From contig NC_092563.1 of NCBI RefSeq assembly GCF_037975245.1, forward strand, positions 14,684,001 through 14,748,000: a stretch of 64,000 bases of DNA, given 5' to 3'. Each line of letters opens with the position of its first letter. Within the stretch, counting starts at the first letter, position 1. Both the position numbers and the translations under genes were made by a program. The DNA is from Apostichopus japonicus. Taxonomy: Eukaryota > Echinodermata > Holothuroidea > Aspidochirotida > Stichopodidae. The notes under the pieces were generated by a model. It was not told the origin of the DNA and did not search any database. It was given only the letters and a program-made list of their open reading frames with translations. Of the stretch, positions 62,301 to 64,000 are shown piece after piece.

Positions 62301-62349
62301 CCAGAGTTTACTCTCGCAGAGTATGTCGATACTGTGGATGAGGAGGCAT
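25660..62349 (+). CDS. large cadherin-family cell-adhesion protein, 5' part (15 exons, continues beyond window)
   Basis: Joined exons: 25660-26302, 37123-37305, 38349-38589, 41515-41734, 42934-43039, 44478-44879, 46936-47138, 50668-50950, 53557-53714, 54873-55213, 55985-56195, 57958-58132, 59489-59635, 61256-61524, 62091-62349. All introns are GT-AG and every junction is in phase, giving 1280 codons. The product is a secreted-route, membrane-type adhesion receptor: signal peptide (residues 1-24), prodomain ending in RRRTKR (128-133), then eleven cadherin (EC) repeats and the start of a twelfth. Canonical calcium motifs include LDVNDCSPEF, TDVNDEEPQF, RDVNDNPPTF, LDENDFEPYF, VDENDNDPEF and LDRE-type boxes. 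No transmembrane segment occurs before the window ends, so the gene is incomplete. It could be a classical-like, protocadherin-like or Fat/Dachsous/cadherin-23-like protein; the cytoplasmic tail would decide. Confidence 0.9.
26303..27062. other. cadherin intron 1, left part
   Basis: Non-coding. Holds a short AGTAG/AGAGT-rich microsatellite at about 26500-26550 and otherwise unique AT-rich sequence up to the LTR insertion site. Confidence 0.6.
27063..27067. repeat. target-site duplication, left
   Basis: TCTAT immediately left of the LTR element; the same five bases follow its right end at 35297-35301. Confidence 0.9.
27068..28539 (-). repeat. 3' LTR of the Gmr1-like element
   Basis: 1472 bp. 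On the minus strand a TATAAAAA box (28282 down to 28275) and an AATAAA signal (27220 down to 27215) are candidates for promoter and polyadenylation; their wide spacing would give a long R region, so both are tentative. The 69-codon open frame at 27592-27801 is repeated exactly in the other LTR and is not considered a gene. Confidence 0.93.
28540..28558 (-). promoter_or_regulatory. polypurine tract
   Basis: On the minus strand, AAAGGAGGGAG followed by TTAAT leads into the TGTCAC start of the 3' LTR. Confidence 0.65.
28704..33356 (-). CDS. Gag-Pol polyprotein with integrase ahead of reverse transcriptase
   Basis: 1550 codons in one frame, no frameshift. In order: N-terminal charged coiled coil (about residues 30-95); Gag-like helical region (110-280); zinc knuckle CYICDKPGHFARDC (332-345); protease with active-site LRDSGCSG (Asp453); integrase with His672/His679 and Cys706/Cys709, catalytic Asp742 (AVDLVGP), Asp802 (LTDQGSQF) and Glu838 (GLVEKF), and a GPF module near 979; reverse transcriptase (about 1105-1330) with IDLSKGYWQI and catalytic YVDD (1269-1272); RNase H with Asp1420, Glu1461, Asp1486 and Asp1529. 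All catalytic residues are present. The protease active site reads DSG rather than the commoner DTG. Proteolysis of one precursor must set the Gag:Pol ratio, since no recoding site is needed. Confidence 0.95.
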   Translation of the reverse strand: MTSQLELEKLVSIGEKLGLKGVELKRFLDDERSKLKQERDEERDRRAKQRAIDAHEQEEDRQRQEKIEREKAKQLEIQLKIEEAKQAQAEAQAQIGNGGYHGNGSAARSRPPKLPPFNQEKDDIDAYINRFERYATLQGWDRDTVWATSLSALIQGCGLFEYSSLSLEDSKDYDKVKQALLRAYHLTADGFRKKFRDIRPAHEDTGTKYVTKLKNYLHRWMELEEVTTYEQLQDIILREQFLNSCSKDLETFLKERKPKNITTMGEFTDQYVEAHGGWYPGHSKNSRSTQNSNSTRNQNRNNGRFHNHNQKFQQQNQKGKTYSGQRSEPRKCYICDKPGHFARDCRTKRMQTMALMTDVFSDMMEKRASTLTEQNLPDKKETGGACTDIGAFMMVKPDPHLFQASKKGFFTLDCGHKLTVLTQVTAACKDQNLSSMPVQMGKIGNQSVKVLRDSGCSGVVVRSQYVKPSQMTGDVKTCILIDGTVRQYPVANILVDTPYFSGSVSALCMNDPVYDLILGNVPGVREPTNPDPNWEESQTQDQPVQPPPNVTKPMAIRNDDDPNTVAAAQTRSQSKAKEKPFKKLKVSSPIGEEVTADMLREKQQQDPTLEKIRQLAETGDDKVSKNGSTHKYVKSSGILYREFSSPRVEFGNRFRQVVVPVDYRDHVLKVAHESILGGHQGSKKTRDKVMSDFTWPGMQADVTRYCQSCDVCQRTLPKGRVTKVPLGSMPLIEEPFQRVAVDLVGPIKPATERGHRYILVLVDYATRYPEAVPMKTIEAESVAEELLGIYSRLGFPKEVLTDQGSQFVSGVMKEVSRLLSIRRLTTTPYHAMCNGLVEKFNGTLKAMLKKMCDERPKDWDRYIDPLLFAYRETPQESTGFSPFELLYGRTVRGPMRILKELWTGESEVSETKTVYQYVLDLQERLEQTCQLAREELKKSRQRYKTYYNKKARVRNMKVGEEVLLLLPTDKNKLLVQWKGPFPIVEKVGTMNYKIDFGHRVKTFHANLLKKYNRREVAATMFEMPIQSMYEVVCTSVLEDEPQEESGISELKSFSTDDLIHLPPMFQKERSTDVNISGQLGKTKTQQVQQILTEFEDSLTDLPGKTKLGEHVIKVSDTTPIRSKPYPIPHALRDDIRKEIQSMLRMGVISHSKSPYACPLVALKKPDGSLRACCDTRKINMITEFDAEPVPDQEEIFAKLSKDCYFSKIDLSKGYWQIPMAKESKPLTAFVTHDGLYEFNMMPFGLVNSGATFNRVMRKLLKGIENVHSYVDDILIHTQTWEEHLQRVKEVFTRIKKANLTARPTKCFIGYNEVEFLGHIIGEGRVKPKPDKIKAIQQAERPTTKTQVRSFLGLVGYYRKFVPNFAAVAVPLTNCTKKGEPNVIRWGESQEQAFQTLKSKLASSPILQLPDLHREFTLRTDASDTGVGAILLQEFAGEKFPVAYASKKLNKSQMRYSVMERECLAVVWAVLKFEPYLYGKEFVIETDHQPLTCIRKSKVANGRIMRWALALQPYRYRIQVIKGADNVGADYLSRSTEIMQANFLSFISKEL
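33801..33818 (-). promoter_or_regulatory. tRNA primer binding site
   Basis: On the minus strand TGGGGGCCTGTCCGGGAA begins six bases inside the 5' LTR. It starts TGG as expected for pairing with a tRNA CCA end. The tRNA was not identified. Confidence 0.65.
33825..35296 (-). repeat. 5' LTR of the Gmr1-like element
   Basis: 1472 bp, equal in length to the other LTR with no difference noticed on reading both. The candidate TATAAAAA box lies at 35039 down to 35032 on the minus strand. Confidence 0.93.
35297..35301. repeat. target-site duplication, right
   Basis: TCTAT, matching 27063-27067. Confidence 0.9.
35302..36120. other. cadherin intron 1, middle part
   Basis: AT-rich non-coding sequence; nothing recognised. 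Confidence 0.5.
36121..36506 (+). mobile_element. hAT-like MITE in cadherin intron 1
   Basis: 386 bp, from CAGTGGCGGAGC to GCTCCGCCACTG. Flanked by GTTGCCTC (36113-36120) and GTTGCCTT (36507-36514), an 8-bp duplication with one mismatch. Carries the GCGCCAAC...GTTGGCGC hairpin motif also found in repeat R. It is the opposite orientation of the copy at 21901-22279. Confidence 0.82.
37123..37305 (+). CDS. cadherin exon 2: end of EC1, start of EC2
   Basis: Acceptor CCTTCACAG, donor GTCAGT; enters and leaves in phase 1. Encodes TTYVDFTILVTAQ, closing EC1 without the usual DxNDN linker, then the first strands of EC2. A G-rich run (36893-36921) lies about 200 bp upstream. Confidence 0.82.
37905..37985. 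repeat. intronic dispersed repeat fragment
   Basis: AATAATAAGTAATATTTATA followed by TAGCGC and GCTGCTCAAAGCACATTA resembles a short repeat common in marine invertebrate genomes (recalled, not searched). Non-coding. Confidence 0.35.
38349..38589 (+). CDS. cadherin exon 3: rest of EC2, start of EC3
   Basis: Acceptor TTATACAG, donor GTAAGT; enters in phase 1, leaves in phase 2. Contains GRFRVDQSTGCV, the EC hydrophobic core strand with the conserved TG, and a degenerate linker AHDPQF instead of DxNDNxPxF. Confidence 0.88.
38590..40960. other. cadherin intron 3, mostly featureless
   Basis: AT-rich non-coding sequence. Near 38655-38720 and 39015-39045 are GTCGTCTG and GGTTGTCTGAGG motifs related to text upstream of the gene at 25085-25150, a minor dispersed repeat. 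Nothing else recognised. Confidence 0.45.
40973..41310. repeat. imperfect GAT/GGT trinucleotide microsatellite in cadherin intron 3
   Basis: About 340 bp dominated by ATGATGATGG and GGTGATG units, ending some 200 bp before the exon 4 acceptor. The 112-codon open frame across it is repeat-derived. Confidence 0.85.
41515..41734 (+). CDS. cadherin exon 4: core of EC3
   Basis: Acceptor CTCCATTCAG, donor GTAAGC; enters in phase 2, leaves in phase 0. Encodes VITVEANSFN through TVDRESLPSYFLLVTARE, with the DRE calcium motif. A CANC pair of cysteines in the middle may form a local disulphide. Confidence 0.88.
41735..42933. other. cadherin intron 4
   Basis: Non-coding AT-rich sequence with no recognised repeat; ends in a good pyrimidine tract (TTCTTTCCCTTTACAG). 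Confidence 0.5.
42934..43039 (+). CDS. cadherin exon 5: EC3-EC4 linker
   Basis: Only 106 bp. Acceptor CCCTTTACAG, donor GTGAGT, phase 0 to phase 1. Reads INVIVLDVNDCSPEF, a canonical cadherin calcium linker, then VEVPETETLAIFT of EC4. Confidence 0.88.
43040..44477. other. cadherin intron 5
   Basis: Non-coding. Contains a G-rich patch (43660-43700) and a short (AT)n run (43837-43860). No mobile element recognised. Confidence 0.5.
44478..44879 (+). CDS. cadherin exon 6: EC4 and first half of EC5
   Basis: Acceptor GTAATTTCAG, donor GTAAAA, phase 1 to phase 1. Holds SDCDDGVNAELNYTL (DxD-type motif and the NAE box), the EC4 core, a degenerate linker EEDELPEF, and EC5 up to HFRISPGSG. Longest internal exon of the model. 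Confidence 0.92.
45530..45785 (+). mobile_element. tRNA-derived SINE in cadherin intron 6
   Basis: The head has RNA polymerase III promoter boxes: A box TAGCCTAGTGG (45541-45551) and B box GGTTCGATTCC (45586-45596), spaced as in a tRNA. A conserved-looking body with GGACGTTAAATGG follows, then a short (CATA)n tail. The tRNA-like part lacks convincing acceptor pairing, so it is a SINE, not a tRNA gene. Open frames across it are spurious. Confidence 0.8.
45786..46935. other. rest of cadherin intron 6
   Basis: Non-coding, with a T-run (46058-46070) and G/C homopolymers (46220-46232, 46461-46482, 46750-46762). No further element recognised. Confidence 0.45.
46936..47138 (+). CDS. cadherin exon 7: second half of EC5, start of EC6
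   Basis: Acceptor TGGCTTTAAAG (a weak pyrimidine tract), donor GTAATT, phase 1 to phase 0. Encodes YSLTVSATSNTD, the linker LNDLNDNAPVF, and TVSEAAENGDFVIQ of EC6. The frame and domain continuity support it despite the modest acceptor. Confidence 0.88.
47589..50053. mobile_element. foldback-like element with GGTAAA/TTTACC repeat arms
   Basis: 2465 bp. The ends CCCAGCAAAAAATGTACC (47589-47606) and GGTACATTTTTTCCTGGG (50036-50053) are inverted repeats matching 17 of 18. Left arm (to about 48380): tandem units of about 61-73 bp built from TTTTACCATGGT, TTACCGCGGTAA and GGTAAAAGTAGGG. Right arm (from about 49465): units such as GGTAAAATTGGGGTAAAAG. The middle is unique AT-rich DNA plus a SINE-like insertion. 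No target duplication was clear. The 151-codon open frame at 49514-49969 is repeat-derived. It resembles foldback elements in design; the superfamily is unknown. Confidence 0.8.
48845..49115 (+). mobile_element. SINE-like element inside the foldback element
   Basis: Contains CGTCCTTCGGAGGGGACGTT followed by AAATTGCGGTCCCGGGAGCA, a body style shared with marine-invertebrate SINEs and sharing GACGTTAAAT with the SINE at 45530. It ends in an (ATCAT)n tail near 49100-49122. The head is not clearly tRNA-like, so it may be 5'-truncated. Confidence 0.55.
50668..50950 (+). CDS. cadherin exon 8: most of EC6, start of EC7
   Basis: Acceptor CATTTTCACCAG, donor GTAAGT, phase 0 to phase 1. Has all classic EC calcium boxes: ATDADRGYNGQVTYS, FEIDSSSGMITV, NLDRETNPFYLITVIARD, and the linker TDVNDEEPQF. 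The best-conserved repeat in the protein. Confidence 0.95.
51417..51500 (-). repeat. intronic dispersed repeat I, inverted partial copy
   Basis: CCCTGTTTTTGGCCAAAAGG and neighbouring text are the reverse complement of 56640-56710. Short remnant of the repeat also present at 61660-61990. Confidence 0.6.
51690..52045. repeat. 43-bp minisatellite in cadherin intron 8
   Basis: About eight directly joined copies of a 43-bp unit with ATGATGTGGTTAATGCAAAC, TTCAGTTCTATCGATTACC. Non-coding. Confidence 0.9.
52046..53556. other. rest of cadherin intron 8
   Basis: Non-coding. A direct repeat of GTTATTAAATTATTCAAGT lies at about 53328-53390. No element identified. Confidence 0.45.
53557..53714 (+). CDS. 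cadherin exon 9: first two thirds of EC7
   Basis: Acceptor TTTTTACGCAG, donor GTAAGT, phase 1 to phase 0. Encodes VAADDPDLDSKLTYSLDD and YFTIVPTTGEIYSRANIEG; the LDRE box is replaced by ANIEG. Confidence 0.9.
54346..54826. repeat. CTC/CTT pyrimidine microsatellite next to exon 10
   Basis: About 480 bp of nearly pure pyrimidine on the + strand ((CTC)n with TTTCTC and ATACTC interruptions), ending about 45 bp before the exon 10 acceptor. Open frames of 83-202 codons on both strands encode only Ser, Pro, Leu, Arg or Lys runs. Confidence 0.95.
54873..55213 (+). CDS. cadherin exon 10: end of EC7, most of EC8
   Basis: Acceptor GTCTTTTCCCAG, donor GTAAGT, phase 0 to phase 2. Closes EC7 with IDSTFAAAPVW, a linker without the DxND motif, then EC8 from DQYIAENTARGTVLL to ELDFETVS. 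EC8 lacks the DxD box (ATSAGDDPT). Confidence 0.9.
55985..56195 (+). CDS. cadherin exon 11: end of EC8, start of EC9
   Basis: Acceptor TATTCTCAG, donor GTAAAA, phase 2 to phase 0. Contains FFVRDVNDNPPTF, a canonical linker, and ASILENAPVGSPVITMVAGD of EC9. The open frame extends upstream to 55644, but the splice site fits the preceding exon's phase. Confidence 0.92.
56365..56705 (+). repeat. intronic dispersed repeat I, copy 1
   Basis: About 330 bp, matching 61660-61990 in the same orientation with small indels; shared text includes TTGGCTTGACCACTGAAATA, GTACACTGTGTGTT and TTCAGTATGGCTAGCATT. Confidence 0.75.
56706..57957. other. rest of cadherin intron 11
   Basis: Non-coding AT-rich sequence, no element recognised. 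Confidence 0.45.
57958..58132 (+). CDS. cadherin exon 12: core of EC9
   Basis: Acceptor CATTCTCTGCAG, donor GTATTA, phase 0 to phase 1. Encodes FFTIDESTGEITTNSSFDRE and VYVINVLARN, with the DRE calcium box. Confidence 0.93.
58133..59488. other. cadherin intron 12
   Basis: Non-coding; a short (AT)n run (58252-58271) and an A-run (59301-59319). Small open frames are not supported. Confidence 0.5.
59489..59635 (+). CDS. cadherin exon 13: EC9-EC10 linker
   Basis: 147 bp. Acceptor TAACCAAAAG (A-rich, weak), donor GTAAGC, phase 1 to phase 1. Reads ASVSIYILDENDFEPYF, then VTIREDAQLGDEVMTVTAID. The antisense 64-codon frame here is a shadow. Confidence 0.9.
59812..60162 (+). mobile_element. hAT-like MITE in cadherin intron 13
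   Basis: 351 bp from CAGTGGCATCACC to GGTAACGCCACTG. Flanked by GGCTGCAT (59804-59811) and GGCTGCAC (60163-60170), an 8-bp duplication with one mismatch. C-rich interior resembling the remnant at 1-159. A different subfamily from 36121-36506. Confidence 0.8.
60198..60420. repeat. 111-bp tandem duplication
   Basis: AAATAGACATGGCACACCAG starts at 60198 and 60309; the copies differ at only a few bases by eye. Non-coding, recent. Confidence 0.9.
60421..61255. other. rest of cadherin intron 13
   Basis: The 60420-60740 stretch, with CAATATCATCATGAGGGG and CTCAAGTCATCAGCC, has a repeat-like look but was not identified. The open frame into exon 14 from 60883 is intronic read-through. Confidence 0.4.
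61256..61524 (+). CDS. cadherin exon 14: rest of EC10, start of EC11
   Basis: Acceptor CTGTTATTCAG, donor GTAAGT, phase 1 to phase 0. Restores the DEDAD calcium box across the junction and encodes FTVNHNTGAITLARR. The EC10-EC11 linker reads KVFGDWPNF, without DxND. Confidence 0.92.
61660..61990 (+). repeat. intronic dispersed repeat I, copy 2
   Basis: Direct copy of 56365-56705, ending about 100 bp before exon 15. Confidence 0.75.
62091..62349 (+). CDS. cadherin exon 15: EC11, start of EC12
   Basis: Acceptor CTGTCTACAG, donor GTAAGT, phase 0 to phase 1. Encodes FEIDSSTGTISV, PLDREDVPVWYLTAKA and VDENDNDPEF, then EC12 as far as VDTVDEEA. The next exon is not in the window. Confidence 0.93.
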
Positions 62350-63981
62350 GTAAGTGTGTTTTTGACATTTGTGAGGAAGGAAGAAAGGGATGTGGTCGGG
62401 GGAAGGCGGTTGACTGGTTATTCCGTTCAGAATTATTCATCAAAATAAAATAAAACTGTTAGCAAACTGCTTATCCACTAGAGAGCCTGTGTAAGAGAAT
62501 GTGTAAAAGTAAGTTGGCCTGACGTTTCGATCCTAGCAGGATCTCTTTCAAAGGCTAAATGACAAACTAACAGTAACAGAAGGGACAAAAAGAATTATTT
62601 ATGTTAAAACATTTTTCTGACTAATTATCAGTTGTTCCAGGCAGGGAAACAATCTGTGCATTTTTATTTTTTTTACCATACTTAAGTCTCATGTTATATA
62701 CGAAGTTGTGCATGAAGGAAACAAAAGGATTATAAAGCTATTTAGCAGGGTCATATCTTGCAAGATTGGCTAAAAAAAAACTATGCAAAAAAAAAATGGA
62801 TCTGGACAATATTTTGGCAACTTTCATGGGTAGTAATGGTGATCGTTTAAGTCTCTTAAGTTTCTAAATTACACTGAAAAATGTGAAAAACCCTGAAAAA
62901 TTACCTACAACTGGTGCATATTAATAATCACAAATGCAGCAATTTAGTTATTCTAGTCAGTTGATATGGTTTTTATAAGATTGGAGAGTTGATGAGAAGT
63001 AGTCGATGTTTTGGTGTAGAGCCGCCCTAGCTGATATTAAACCTGTTTTGTTAGGCGAGACCAATTTTCACCTTCCATCATCTTGGCTGATGTTGTGGTC
63101 CCCCAGGAGGGGCCTAAGAGAAAGGGAACCCCTTAAGCCCCTTATATTTTGAAAGTTATCTGTGTTCAAGATTTTTCTACACTTGAGTTTTCCAAAAGTA
63201 TATCAACAATTTATTGTTTTGTCTTGGTGACCCTCCATTTTTTTTTATTGACAACTCTAAAATTTGAGGTCCATGGCCCACAGGTTGAATTACCAGGGAT
63301 GTATTTGCATGCATGTAGGGTATCTGAATAATAATAATAATAGTACTGGGCCCAAACAAATGTATCAATTGTCTTTAATAGGTTAAAAGGAAGAATGATA
63401 TAACGAATCTGTTTGATGCTCTACTGTGGCCATCAACATTTCGTTATGTGTTGAACCTGTATTAAAGACTACTAAACACACCTTTAAGTTCATATGCTCA
63501 GTATTATCAACCATGAGTGCATGTTTCTGTTGTCATTGGAACAATGCCATTCATTCTACATGATGGCTTTATGAAAACACAAAAATTTAAAAAATAGAAC
63601 AAGCATGTGAGTCTTTCCTTATTTTTGGCACTTGTCTAGGTTTAACCTCTTGAAACCAAATTTAAGACCTTAATGAATACCTCTCTTTTTACACGTGGTG
63701 GATAATTGCATTTTGTCTAACAATTATCATGATTTTCATGAAGTGATCATGGTCAGTGATATTTTTTTTCCCCGAAGCAGCGCCCAAGCCAGTGCAGAGA
63801 ATTTTTGCTGGAAACCACGGACTTACACAGTTTTGCTATGCGTACATACCAGCAAATCTGATAGAATCTACATGCTAGAACTAATTTGTCAAGAAAAGTT
63901 TGAAAGTGATCAAAGGGAAAACTGTGTTTGTTGAAGATTACCTTACAAATATTACAGAAGAAAGAGGGCAGGGAATCATTT
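62350..63981. other. start of cadherin intron 15
   Basis: Non-coding. I looked for a phase-1 exon continuing EC12 and found none. Contains an AATAAT patch near 63330 and T-rich stretches. Confidence 0.5.
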
Positions 63982-64000
63982 ATCGGAGCGTCCATACAGT
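63982..64000 (+). mobile_element. left end of another hAT-like MITE, cut by the window edge
   Basis: ATCGGAGCGTCCATACAGT matches the interior start of the MITE at 36121 (GGCGGAGCGTCCATACAGT) in all but two bases. The first few bases of the terminus are altered or missing, and the rest lies outside. Confidence 0.5.

Overview
This is animal nuclear DNA. It is AT-rich, has no bacterial-style gene packing, and holds one long intron-split gene surrounded by transposon debris. The deuterostome-type LTR element, tRNA-headed SINEs, hAT-like MITEs and a many-intron cadherin suggest a marine invertebrate deuterostome, most likely an echinoderm. That placement is inference; no species-level marker was recognised.

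Bases 1-25629 contain no host gene that I can support. They are built of nested repeats: MITE ends, a TIR element with a 22-bp tandem core (4645-5134), a ~51-bp minisatellite (5405-6080), a decayed LINE reverse transcriptase (6360-7420), short tandem duplications, a 28-bp-arm palindrome (9150-9206) and three copies of a long dispersed repeat (from 2414, 10379 and 21186). A near-complete Ty3/gypsy element lies at 11946-19921 with 844-bp LTRs. Its gag and pol reading frames are joined by what looks like a textbook -1 frameshift signal, and pol carries one further frame break.

Bases 25660-62349 hold the 5' part of a large cadherin gene on the + strand. I could place 15 exons whose splice phases agree at every junction, giving 1280 codons: signal peptide, furin-type prodomain site, eleven cadherin repeats and the start of a twelfth. 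The transmembrane and cytoplasmic parts must lie beyond the window. Several inter-repeat linkers lack the calcium-binding motif.

Intron 1 of the cadherin holds, in antisense, an apparently intact 8.2-kb LTR element (27068-35296). Its 1472-bp LTRs look identical, it has a 5-bp target duplication, and a single 1550-codon gag-pol ORF has integrase before reverse transcriptase. This is the Gmr1-like arrangement. Later introns carry hAT-type MITEs with 8-bp target duplications, two SINE-like elements, a 2.5-kb foldback-like element made of GGTAAA/TTTACC arms (47589-50053), a 480-bp pyrimidine tract next to a splice acceptor, and duplicated intronic segments.
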